A stretch of 64,000 bases of DNA, from the NCBI RefSeq assembly GCF_026914185.1, contig NC_070570.1:2914001-2978000 (forward strand), written 5' to 3'. Shown here piece by piece: positions 52,501 through 63,001 of the stretch. Made by a program: the position numbers and the translations under genes. Under the pieces are notes generated by a model. The model worked only from the letters and a program-made list of their open reading frames with translations. It searched no databases and was not told the DNA's origin. The first letter of the stretch is position 1, and the number at the start of each line of letters is the position of its first letter. This DNA is from Puccinia triticina (lineage: Eukaryota > Basidiomycota > Pucciniomycetes > Pucciniales > Pucciniaceae).

Positions 52501-54035
52501 TGAACCTCGACCTCGTTAAGGATGGACGGTTTGATCTGACGATCCTTCAGTAGCTTCTTGAGGGGTTTCAGACCTATGTGAAACAGGCGAGTGTGGTACC
52601 CAAGAAGAGAATTATCAGTCCTGGTTCCTGGGACCAGAGAGGCTGAGCGCGACGTTACCTCAGCAGATGGGAGGTAGAAGAGGTTTCCTTTTCTGTATCC
52701 ACGACCGACAACCGCACCGGTAACCTGAAAGTCTTTGGTGTCGTAGATTTCGCAGGAGTCGGGAGTGAAGACGACTCGTAAGGAAGAGTCGACCATCCCT
52801 GCGACGGAAAGAAGGGGTTCGTGCAACTCCGGAACCAACAGAGTTTTGACTGATTTGGAGATGTCGAGGGGCAAGGAGGAGTACCCCTTATGAGTGGCCG
52901 TAACAATGGAGTTTTTGGCAAGGCGAACCGGAGTAGATGTGACTTTGACATGAGACAAGTCATCAGCATAAGGAGTCATGCTGATAGAACATTCGGAATC
53001 GATGTTGGCATCCGTGGAGGCTTTGAGAGCTTGATGACCGGAGTCAATGGCTAATGCATTGCCGGCATACTCAGAGTCCGGTCGATCGGAGTCTGAGGAG
53101 TCGTCCCCGAGTTCAACGACCGAGGTGAGTCCAGCCTTCGCCGGTTGTCGGGAGGACTGGCGGGTGCGATTGGAAGGTGCTCGGTTCTTGGAATCACGAC
53201 GAGAACTGTCCGAGTCTGGTCTCTTGGAAGATCCGCCGCTTTGACGTCCCGAATGCTGATGTTTGTTCAAGATGCGAGCAGCGGTCTCGCATGCTGAGAG
53301 CTCATGCCCTTTGATTTGGCAGAAGGAGCAGAATAACGAGTCGTTGAAGGGAGGACGAGTTCTGCCGGACGAAGATACCTTTGCTTTCGAGGCTAAGACT
53401 AAGGCGGAATCTTCCTCGCCCCGGGACTTGCGACGGAGGGCCTCGGCTTTGAGAGCGGACACAATTCGAGAGGAAGTGACGTTTTCCTCATTCATCATTG
53501 ATGAGACACAGTGGAGCCAGTCGACTGGGAGCGAACCGAGAAGAGCCGCAGCGTGGATATCATCGGTCGTAAGGGGTTTCTCGGGGGTGATGAGAGAATT
53601 GAGGCGTTCAGCACAGATGGCGAGTTCTTTGATGTGAGCCTCGATATCGTCCCCGGAAAGTCAAAGGGTGACCAGTTTGCGGAGCCAGTATATTCTGCTG
53701 CCGGCAGTGGAGTCAAGGTGGGCCTCTTGAAGTGCATCCCACATGCCCTTCGCATCCTCTGGAAAAGAACGGATGAGACGTAGATTGTCTTGATGAACTG
53801 TTCGAGCGATAAACAAACAGACATCGGCGTTATCTTTCGCCCAGCTGGCGGAGCGTTCCTCCGGCTTGATTGGTTTGAAGAGATAAGAAAGACTGAGTGA
53901 CGAGAGATGAACCGTCACTACGAAGCTCCAATTGAGATAATTGGATGAGGCGTCCGGAGCGCTGAGTTGCGGTATTCCGGCAGCTTTGAGGGACGTGGAG
54001 TTGTCCGAGTGGTCAGGAACGGCGGCGTCTGCCAT
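49519..54035 (-). pseudogene. copia-C Gag-Pol polyprotein, lightly broken
   Basis: The ATG at 54035 opens MADAAVPDHSD. Order on the minus strand: Gag, CCHC knuckle (CSFCQIKGHELSAC), protease region (IDSECSISM, where DSG is usual), GAG-pre-integrase (degenerate first His, CPICIQSK), integrase (HSDVGS, FIDDYSKF, then GVAERANRTLG), a Pro/Ser-rich spacer, RT (VDFKTAFLNGHLDEP and QVDNLTVVG, with Asn for the second catalytic Asp) and RNase H (SSTEAEYKAL ... RYHFVRE) ending at 49519. Breaks: TGA at 53663-53661, a one-base shift near 52247, and TGA near 50610-50608. The element is probably not autonomous. Confidence 0.92.
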
Positions 54036-54138
54036 TCTGAGCAATTGGTGGTTGATCCTTTGGTTTGATGGTACACACTATGTCCGAGTGTTTTACGTGC
54101 TGGAGTTTGCGCTATTCAGTGCAAATGGGTTCATAACC

Positions 54139-55191
54139 TGATGAAAGAAACTGGAGCAGCAGACACGAAGCGGTTGAGTGTATTGGAAAGGATGAGAGAA
54201 AGAAAAAACAGAGAGAGAGGAAAGAGAAAGCTTGTCAGGATTCGGGTATATCCCCGAATCAGAGGAAGCGCAAGGCAGCTAAACCTAACCCTACAAGGGA
54301 CCAAGGTGAGCCGGCGCGACCCCCAGGCGCATGCAATATGCATGCCGCCCTCAGGCGGATGGAAGACGCTAAAGCTAATTCCTCCGCTCCAAACTTTCTA
54401 GCCACGTCAGCAATCGACGAAGCGCCTAAGCGACCCAAACAGGACAAAACACCTACAAGGTATGTGAGTCCGTTGGGATAGCCTCAGCTAGGATTGAAGG
54501 AGCTGATCTGAGTATCTTCACGATCTCACAGCACATTCGTATCCGACGCCCAAGATCAAACCGGTCCCAGCCTCGGCAATAGAATCACCAACCCCAACAA
54601 CGGAGGTGAGTTCATCGCTGCAGTGCCCTAGTCATAAATGACCATAGACTGACAGTTATCCTTGCGCACTGCAACAGATAACTGCAGTCCCAAATCTCTC
54701 CTAGCTCGCATCAGTGACTCTTGATATACAAGACACTCGAGCCTATGTAAGGAGCTGTTTGATTAACAACGCATCTCATGGAGTGCAAATACTGACGTTG
54801 TCTACAGTCTCGTTAGTCCTTAGAATCCGTGGATTCCCTTAGCTGCATTGCAGCCTTAGAAGATTTCTTTTATATTATCTCAGTACCGAGCGGATCTGCT
54901 CTTAGGTACAAAACTGTTTTCTATTTTATCTTTCTGTCTCCAAAATTGTTGGATTGACCTCAACTTACATGAAATGCAATTATCTTAGTTGTGTAAAACT
55001 TAACAAAGCTTACGTGGAGCAGCAGACACGAAGCGGTTGAGTGTATTGGAAAGGATGAGGAAGAAGCCTTTCCAACTGCTGCTACTCCAGGTAATATAGT
55101 TGACCAAGAGATGAGCCATGAGATGTCACAACACGTGACAGGAGAGAGAAATGAAAGATTGAAGCATACAACACGATGAGCCACCTCAACA
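54139..55191 (-). repeat. copia-C 5' LTR, interrupted
   Basis: Two parts, 54139-54232 and 55011-55191, match 49131-49420. The GTAAGC junction is kept, but the base before it is C in place of G (CCAC-GTAAGC). Confidence 0.92.
54233..55005 (+). mobile_element. 773-bp solo LTR inside the copia-C LTR
   Basis: Begins TGTCAGGATTCGGG and ends AACTTAACA, flanked by AAGCT at 54228-54232 and 55006-55010. It has no coding region. The TG...CA ends, the 5-bp target duplication and the lack of an interior are those of a solo LTR. Orientation is uncertain. Confidence 0.85.
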
Positions 55192-56397
55192 CATTGATCT
55201 CTAGTTTTACTAAATAAGCAATTCATAGAGATTAATGGTCTATGAAGGCTAGGAGCGTAGAGAACATTACTGAGTTCGACGCGAGCACCAGAATCGTCCA
55301 AGATGACGATTTTACTGACCGCAGTCGCAGTGACACGCGGTTGGTTCTGGTTACCGGTAAAGATTTTGATGTCGACGTCTTTTATTTTGGTGAAGATGGT
55401 CAAATCATTGACCATATGGTGCAAGGCACCCAAGTCAAGTACAGGAGAAGTGCACGCATTTCGAGGAACTGATGATAAACGCGGTCGCCTCCACTATGTC
55501 AAAGTTGTCTTCAACGGAGACATTGTCGTCGTGGAAATCATCCAAGACTTCAGTCAAGACCAAGTGAGCTTCTGGATCAGCTGGGCGTAAAGCATCTCGT
55601 TGAGCGGCGGTTAAATTGAAACAGCGCCAAGCGGGATGATACACTAACGGATTGTGTTTACCAGGAGAGCAAGGATGAGCCAGCTTGGGTTTCTTTGACT
55701 TATCAGCAGCTTCGGATTTAAAAGCTGTAGCCGCTTCTTTTTCCATTTTGACATTGACTTTGTTTTTGGAAGTGGATGCGTTGGAAGTGGTTGCAATTGC
55801 TTGAGTTTCTTTCATATAGACGAGCTCTTGCAGCTTTTGAAGTGTACGACTTGGAAAGAAAATAATCAACTCGTTCATAATGATATTGTTGACCACGTTC
55901 CAATAGTCTCTTGTTAACTTAGCAAGGACGAAGATTGAGATGATATCATCAGGAATTCCAAGATTGACAATCACAAATTCCTGAATCATCTTTTGACAGT
56001 CAATAAGATAATCTTTTAAGCTGCCGCCATATTTGTATTGCATGAATTTAAGCCAGATGTGAGCCTTGTTGTTGACCAATGAGGAAGTATATTGGTTGAA
56101 AATCGCATCCCAAATTTGTTTAGGCTTGTCTTCATTTTTGATGGTGACAACAGCTTGTAAGGCAACTTCGGAGAGGTGACTGATTAAGATATTCGCAGTC
56201 AATTTTATCTTTTTCTTGCTTGAAGCATTCACACCTTCTTCCATAATGACACCCCAAAGATCCTTGCTCTTAAGATAGGTTCTCATCCTAATTGACCACG
56301 TCGGAAAGTTGAGATCGTCGAGTTTTCCAATCAAAGCACGACTGGATTTTTCTTCAACCTCAACGTCCGACATCACTGATCCGTTCCTGTTTTTCAA
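55192..56397 (-). pseudogene. gag: copia-D relic: Gag and protease start
   Basis: Two frames on the minus strand: Gag from an ATG at 56371 or upstream (MSDVEVEEKSSRALIGKLDD; 320 residues, UBN2-type Gag with LNFPTWSIRMRTYLKS and WDAIFNQYTS), ending at 55435; then a protease-like part with DLGALHHMV (DSG usual) and ILSNVLYAPSLHRPLISMN-type sequence up to 55192. copia-C interrupts it there. No zinc knuckle is seen. Nothing recognisable as its pol lies on the far side of copia-C, so the rest was probably deleted or lost. Confidence 0.85.
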
Positions 56398-56445
56398 AAA
56401 GCTACCGTACTGATAATGTGTTGAAATTACTCAGGTGAAAAGAAT

Positions 56446-56520
56446 TGTGTGTTGTGGGATTTGAACCCACGACCTTCTACATTCATGAGAGCTGCTCTTA
56501 TACCACTGAGCTAAACACAC
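56446..56520 (-). tRNA. tRNA-like sequence, isotype unclear
   Basis: The minus strand folds as a cloverleaf: acceptor GTGTGTT/AACACAC (7 bp), D stem GCTC/GAGC, T arm GTGGG-TTCAAAT-CCCAC, and standard spacing throughout. The anticodon arm is faulty: GCTCT and GTAGA pair at only three positions and base 33 is A where U is universal. Read at the normal place the anticodon would be TGA; a CTCAT just upstream recalls Met. A pseudogene or tRNA-derived repeat is likelier than a working tRNA. It lies just upstream of the copia-D gag. Confidence 0.55.
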
Positions 56521-56685
56521 AGTTGGTCTTACTGGTGATATTTGGATATTAGATCATATAGCTTGGCCCCTCCAATGGAGCTTGAAGCATATATTCCAAC
56601 ATCTGCGAGTGATTGAGCGGAGCTCGTCAGCTAGAGAATGGGTTAGGTCTGGACTGCAGAGGGGGCTTACCTCTTTGCGCAGCTG

Positions 56686-56800
56686 GATCTGGGTTTGGTT
56701 CTAGCCGCGCCAGTTTCCTCAAGGGTTGCTGGTGGTCTGGGTCTAGGTTCTGCTGTGTCCGCGCTAGCTTCCTTAAAGGTTGCTGCGGGCCCGGGTCTGT
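56686..56800. repeat. Imperfect tandem repeat, two units of about 55 bp
   Basis: Two units share GGGT-CT-GG-TTCT, a CGCGCCAG/CGCGCTAG block, TTCCTCAAGGG/TTCCTTAAAGG and TTGCTG. No gene is seen. Confidence 0.6.
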
Positions 56801-57261
56801 ATTCTCACAAGTTAGGCCTAAACCTGTGATTGACTCAGAAATCCATGTATGTAAGTCCCGCTCCCAGCCTCCTTGCGGGCACGTGCAGCAGTTGGCTGGT
56901 TGCAAAGTGGCTCCTCCCAGAGGGAGGGGCTGCATACTACTGTGTAGTGAGCATGAGCCAGGATGAGACAGGTAGATGATTAAAGTATGCTGCATTCCAA
57001 CTGGTTTCAGTTTGCTAAACTTTACTCAGTGTTGAAAGCATTGGTTCGAGAAAGAGGGAATAGTGGGGAGTTTGTGATATAAGTCTACACATGTCTGAGC
57101 AATTTTGGTCCATCAAACTGTCCATTGAACAAGAAGTGTGAAGAAAAGGAGAGGGAAGGCATTGGCAATTCCAGACAGCGTAGAATTGAGGCCACACACA
57201 AATCAAACAACTATTCTACTAATAGATCACAGTGGAAAAGTTGCTGGGATGGCATCCAGGT

Positions 57262-57852
57262 TTACTTTGGGTCGCCGCCGCCGGCACTGCTCTCAGGATC
57301 GGCCTTTCCACACTTTTTGTTGTAATCATCTTTGCTCATGCCCTTGGGATCCGGGTCTCCACCCTAAAAGTGAGAACAGAGAATTAGTGTCGGTTTGGAA
57401 TAAAGGGTTCGAGGATTACGTGAAATGGTGTGGGGACAAACCGAAGGTGTGGTGCCGGTCGCGCAACAAGCAGTATCTGTTGAAGGCTTCTTTGCGACTT
57501 CCACCTTCTCACAAGAAAACTTGCTGTCGGCAGAAGTGGCGAGAGTAACTAGCCATCAAAAATGAAGAAGGAGAAAAAAAAAAACAAAAATCATTATCAA
57601 TAACCTTGTGATCCTTAAAACACCCCTCTATGGCGGATAGCTTGAATAATTAACTGTGTGCAAGATTTGTAGCAAGAGATACTTACCAAAATAGGTGAGA
57701 GCTCCTTGATCATCCTTATTGCTGCGTACGCAACTGGCCTCGGGCTTTTCCTTGTCAGCCAGGCATGTATAGGGCGAACTGTTGGTAGTACCATCACTTT
57801 GAACCGAGATGGCCATCATAAGAGCTACAAACAAGCTAATTGTGAACTTCAT
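57262..57852 (-). CDS. Small cysteine-rich secreted protein, copy 2 (intact)
   Basis: Exons 57852-57687, 57548-57442 and 57363-57262 give 124 residues and a TAA stop; introns are 136-138 and 78 bp with GT-AG ends. A signal peptide of about 19 residues is followed by SSPYTCLADK, EASC, FSCEKVEV, TACCATG and NKKCGK, six Cys in all, and a Gly-rich C-terminus. The two copies differ at several residues but keep all Cys and the splice sites, which suggests the gene is real and was kept under some constraint. Family and function are unknown; by type it is a candidate secreted effector. Confidence 0.8.
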
Positions 57853-58582
57853 CTTTCAAGTTGGGAATGGTAGTTTTCCTGGGATGATTTGCCGAGGACG
57901 GAAATGCGCTGTGTGGTAGGTATGTGAGTTGTTTGTGAGGATTGGGCGAAATGCTATTTACAGGTGATTGGAGTGAAGTGGGATGAGATGATAGCCGACT
58001 TGAAGTTGAGGCCCCTTCTTATAGTCGCGAATCGTCCTCCAGCACCTGGAGCTGCTCTATGGTACCTGCTCAAAACGAGGGGACAGCCATAAAACGCTGC
58101 CCTCTGCTGCCCTGGAATCGTCTTTCATATTGCCTGAATCCATGGTTTCCGATGACAAGGGGCATTACCAACGGCTGTTTCGAAATGAAACACTCATCCA
58201 TTACGGCACTCATTCACCCCAAAGAATTAACTTCCTCGGTCGAGATGATCAAGTGAGCCACACTCATCGAGCTCCATCCTGGTTGATACTGGTTTTGAAA
58301 TTGAAATTGAAACCGAGAGTCTGTCGTGTTCATGGGTACCGAGGCCAGAGGTTTTCGCTACGTAGCGTTTGGACTTGAGGCCGACGACAAAACATATTGA
58401 CGCTTTCTCCTTCTGAGTGCAGTTGCTCCGGTGTCGTAGCAGTCGGACTCGTGTAGCTCGGCCGTCGGGCTCTGGTATCCTAGCGGAGTCAAGTCAACAG
58501 GGGCTGTAATAATTGTCATCTCCTTAATGAAGCTTTTTTGTTTTTTGTGTTTTAGTGCTTACTAGGGAAATCGCGGCTCCGC

Positions 58583-59191
58583 CCTAACTTAACAAAGTCC
58601 CTCTATTTGAGGGGGGACACTGTCCTGCCGGGACCCTCCAAAGGAGGGACTTACACCCAATGTCCAAGTTTGGGCTGACAGAATCAGAACTATGTCTTTT
58701 TTCAATCATTTCTGGCTTCACCCTTTCCCATTGGGCAGCAAAGGTTTGGGGGAACAAAAGATTCCCAAGATCAAGGAGAATCTCTTCTAATTTTTCTGAA
58801 TTTTTTGAGGGCTTCAGAACCCCTCAGATCCATTTTTTGTGACTATCTAGTATCTGTGGTCCGCTTCATCCTATATTACAAAGTTCACACTGTACAGAAT
58901 CCAAAACTCATGATGTTACAAGGGACATTGCAGATCAAGAAGACAGGTTGGGGATAGGTGGGTATAGTACATGGATAAAGAAGACTTTGGTCATCATGGA
59001 AATCCAAACAATAATGAAATTGGACAGGAAATGGATGGGTGAGAGCAGTTTTAAAAAAGTCCCCACCAAAAAACCAAATGCTGTCAGCCTGTAAGTCCAT
59101 TTAGCGCGTAAGTCCCTCCCTCCGGTCGGCGCAATGCGACCAGTGTTTTACCACTCCACCTGTAGGAGGGTGGGACTTAGTTAAGTTAGGG
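58583..59191. mobile_element. 609-bp TIR element, CCCTAACTTAAC family
   Basis: Ends are CCCTAACTTAACAAAGTCCC and, inverted, CCCTAACTTAACTAAGTCCC. The 5-bp duplication CTCCG is at 58578-58582 and 59192-59196, and the left copy of the host segment (27100-27112) is the empty site. Each end holds short inverted repeats. No coding region is seen, so it is non-autonomous. Confidence 0.9.
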
Positions 59192-59467
59192 CTCCGCCGC
59201 GGGCACATAGGCCCAACCCAACTGAATCAACTCATACATATTTACTTGCATAATAACCGGCCCAGGCACAGACATGACGACACTGAAACAGAAATAGGCA
59301 TTGTAGTGAACACACCAAAGTGTCCTTGTGTTGATTTATCCTTTTCTGCTCCTAATTAAGACATGACTGATAATGCATTGTTGTATGCGCGGATGTGCTT
59401 CTGGAAACCGCGGGAGACTGGAGAAGAAAAGGATTAGAATGTGAACCTACTTGAACATGTTGAGAGA

Positions 59468-59990
59468 TCATAATTCCCTGTTCATACTTGAGTCAGTGTT
59501 GACCAGAAGCTGTTTCAGCATTTTGGGATAAAAGGCAGCATGGTTGGAATCAAGGCAGCACCCATCTGGTAACAGCTTGGAAACTTGGCTTGTGGACTTC
59601 AAGTGCAGCAACATTCCCCTATACTGCCCAGTGGAGCGCTTCACTTTTGAGGCATTGGTTGTTGCACGGCCCAAGGCGTTGGGGAATTTGACCTTGGAAA
59701 TGTTCTAAAATGCATTGTTCAGTGTGGTGTGAAGCTATTTTTGCAACTATACCGGGATCAAATTGAGGCAAAAATAACATTGTAACTTGTGAGTGCAAAA
59801 CATTTGTAGTGTGGCAGGCAGTTGGAATTGAGAACACAGTATTTCTAATAGGAATTTTTAGGCCCAATGTAAATATGTAGGTGACAGATTTTTGAAATGT
59901 GGGTGGTTCAGATGAACTGACCGGGGGTCCTCTCTTCATGTATGTATCACATTGTTGATTGCAGTATAACCATATCATGCACTCATGCTC
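59468..59990 (-). pseudogene. Conserved unknown coding fragment, right copy
   Basis: Two overlapping minus-strand frames (59619-59960 and 59468-59674) carry CNQQCDTYMKRGPP ... ALHWAV and GRATTNASKV ... NREL. They match the left copy at 27421-27880. The two frames may be parts of one broken protein. No domain is recognised. Confidence 0.35.
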
Positions 59991-61257
59991 ATCCAAGTTC
60001 CCCGGATTTGACAATTTTGAAGGCATTGGCTGGTCATAGACAACAGATTAAGGCCATGGCATACCATGAAGAAGAACTAATCAATGACCTGGAGTTGATT
60101 CCAGTTGGCGGGCCCGGTCTTGCAATGCTTACCCAACAAGAACAACAGATTCCGCGTATGGAGCTATGCGCAGCAGCAGTGCAATTTAATCCCGACAAAG
60201 GCAACTCAATCGCAACAACTGTACTGGTTAAACTTACAGGAACTGCCCCACACTGACCACTGCTCTAAAAAAGGGAAATCTTCTAGATTTAGCCTGTATT
60301 ATACAGTTTTTAAATAGGTGAAACCACTGCAAATCAGTGCACCAGTCCATCCCACTTTCTTAAATCCACAAAAACCTAGACCTCTAGATCTAAGTTTTGG
60401 CGTGTTTCATTACACAAAAAAAATTACAAAAATGTCACACACAATTAATTTGCACACATTGAAAATCCCCAAAGACCCAAAGGCCCTATGGATGACCCTC
60501 CAGCTGTGCCGCAGCAACAAGCAAAAGAGGGCCGGTTGTTAAAGCTGTCCAGGGAGGGCCTAACCAAGCAGTTAGGGGGCTCCCAGGGAGGGGGTAGGAC
60601 GAAACCGGATCCCCTGGGGTACCAACCAGCTGTTCTCACTACTCTTTAAATACCCCACACGTCTCATCATCTGCCCACCCGCCACCCTCAAGCTGATGTC
60701 CTTGCCAAGTCTTGCCGCCATAGCTACCTTGCCCGTCTCTCCTGCCGCGCTTGCCCACGCCACCCCAAAACAACCCAATCCCCTTCAATTGGAACCCAGC
60801 CAAGACTTACACTAAATACTGCCCAACACCACAGAAATTTGTTTTCATGTCGCTCCGTCTGTGGTTGCCTGTATCAGCAACCGGATTAGTTTCACTCATA
60901 AAAAACCAGGGCCCTAGCAACTTCTTGGTCTCTGTGAGCCTGAGTCTATATAGTGACAGCAGGACACAAGAAAAGGGGGGGCAATAGTTGGATTTCTTGG
61001 GATAAAGAAAATACAACTATAAGAGATAAAGAGAAAGAGAGAGAGAAACCAAGCAGGATAGGAAAGAAGAGAAGTACTAGGTTATTCTAGTGGGAATGCA
61101 CGTCCACTGGCAATGCTACTCTTCTGAAGAGTGCTGCTATTCTGTGCTAGAAAGAGCTACAGCTTCCTCTCAGGAGGGTATCTGGATCAGATAAGTTTAA
61201 TCCAGCCACAGTTTTTTAGACTTCTCTCTGGACAGTCAAGGTTCTTAATGGGAAACC
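59991..61257. other. No recognisable gene
   Basis: Short frames on both strands lack motifs. The sequence is of mixed composition with purine runs near 60965-61075. It may include the far end of the Ty3 element whose pol begins at the right edge, but no LTR pair is visible. Confidence 0.35.
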
Positions 61258-61392
61258 TGAGGGACAGCCCTGCAACCTAGATTTGAGGCAAAGGCCAAAT
61301 GATAATAAGGGACAGCCCTGAGATCAAGATGAAGGCAAAGGCCTGTAGACGTGGAGGGACAGCCCTGTGATCAAGGAAGAGGCAAAGCAAGA
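61258..61392. repeat. Imperfect tandem repeats with GGGACAGCCCTG
   Basis: Three units start at about 61260, 61308 and 61356, each with GGGACAGCCCTG followed by AGATCAAGAT/TGATCAAGGA-like sequence and GAGGCAAAG. Period is about 48 bp. Confidence 0.75.
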
Positions 61393-63001
61393 AGAAAGAG
61401 CAGATCAAGCAAGACACAGAGTTGTACCTCTGAGATAAACAAGGTTCAGTGAAAGAGGTTACTTACTGTCAATATCCTAGGCGCCTGTGACGGTAGGTAT
61501 ACTGGGAGTATAGTAGGCTCTTTGGTAGTGATCCTGGGGTTATCTGGGTGGTGGTTCTGGTGTGCTGGAGTCTGTAGATCCGCCTCAGGCAAGGGGGATC
61601 CTGACTACGAAAATTTTCACAGTTTGCTTATGTAATTTACATATGTACATGTGGTTTGGCGCGCCTGGTAGCGCTGACACGTCACAACTGCGCAAGTGCG
61701 CCACAACTCAATAACTCAGGGAAGGAGTATAGTTACAAGGAAGTGATAAGTTGTAACTAGGGTTAAATTTGCATGAGGAAACAGAATATGAAGTCAAAAC
61801 AAGGTTATCTCTTAAGATGAAAAAGATATAAAGTAATTTATATGTAACAAAGGTAGAACAGGCAGCTTTTAGGTCAGCTGTGATGACTCTAAGGCTGACA
61901 TTCCCTACCACCAAAAGGGTTGGATTTCTGTAAGAAATTAAACCACAGGGTTAGACCTCTTCTCACTTCTGAATTTCCTGAGAAGGATAGCAGAGTCTGG
62001 AATGTCTTTCTCAAGGAGCCTGACAGCTCTGTTTATGAAGCTTAGGGCAAAAACCCGTCAAAAATAAGGGTTTTGGGCCCTAGCACTATAACTGTGCTGA
62101 TATAAACACTGGTAATTTAAATTACCAAACTTGTTACGTGGCAAATATGGCCACTACAAGGGTTTTAACACTCTGTAACAGAGGAGGGATTAATTATGTA
62201 ATTAATAATATGTAATTATTAATTACAGGGAATTAATTTGGCGGAAAAGTAGGTGGTAAGCGCTTAAACTGATTGGCTGCTTGACAGAGGCGGTTGTCTT
62301 ACAGCAACTACTTATAAGGATAAAGCTTGTAAATATGCTAATAAGGGAGTTTTGATATTTAAAGGTTTAATCCAGTGGATTTTACGTGCTGGGGATGGTT
62401 TTTAAAGGGAAAAGGGGCTACAATAGTAGCAGAGGAGAATATTCACAGTAACTTACAGTTTGTAGGCGGTGAATGGTCTGGGGGATCTTTTCCTGAGGGC
62501 CAAATAGGCCTCTATTTATAGAGGGGACTTCAGTGGGCGTAAACACTGAGTCCTTTTCTCCCTATGGGAGTATCCAGGGGTGTAGCCGTGAAAAGGGCTT
62601 GGCTGTGGGTAATTTAATTGTATGGTAATAGACTAATTTCCCTGACTCTGTCACATGACATGTTTATAACCAATTGTCATGTGAAAGAGCTTCAGTAGAA
62701 GTCTACATAATACTTTCACGGGGTATTTTTACACGAGTAATATTACTCATTAATGTACAACAGTTTAATTTTATGTACACTGTTTGTTTTACTAAATTTA
62801 TGTATGTAATACTCTTTTTGGGTGCTTTCTGGGGCCAATTCTTATTTATATAATTAGTACATGAAGGAGTAGGAATAAGGGGGTACTTTAAGTGGGTGAC
62901 CCCCCCTTAATTTATGATGAGGAATCTGATTCTGCAATAATAATTTAATAATAATAATTATTTACTAAGTTATTGCAGTCTTTTGGATACTTGTTGTATC
63001 T
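61393..63001. other. Probable 3' non-coding/LTR region of the terminal Ty3 element
   Basis: It lies downstream of the minus-strand pol end at 63002. It contains a TCACATGACA/TGTCATGTGA inverted repeat (about 62650-62683) and a C-run at 62901-62908 that could be the polypurine tract on the minus strand. LTR limits cannot be set without the other LTR. Confidence 0.4.

Larger units (their letters stand above)
49131..55191 (-). mobile_element. copia-C: Ty1/copia element with a solo LTR in its 5' LTR
   Basis: LTRs at 49131-49420 and 54139-55191 (the second split by 54233-55005) flank one gag-pol region on the minus strand. The target duplication CATTG is at 49126-49130 and 55192-55196. Without the nested solo LTR it is about 5.28 kb. 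It inserted into a copia-D relic. The sequence after the 5' LTR, GGTTATGAACCCA on the minus strand, is a plausible primer site. Confidence 0.94.
56811..59975. repeat. Duplicated host segment, right copy
   Basis: Colinear with blocks 1027-1424, 15574-15638, 24252-25447 and 27092-27889. It carries the intact secreted-protein gene and one insertion of its own (58583-59191). It serves as the empty-site control for the Helitron, gypsy-3 and the CACCAC element. Confidence 0.9.

Noticed and set aside
59942..60256. Plus-strand 104-residue frame
   Set aside because: No motif, start context or splice partner; it crosses the end of the duplicated segment.
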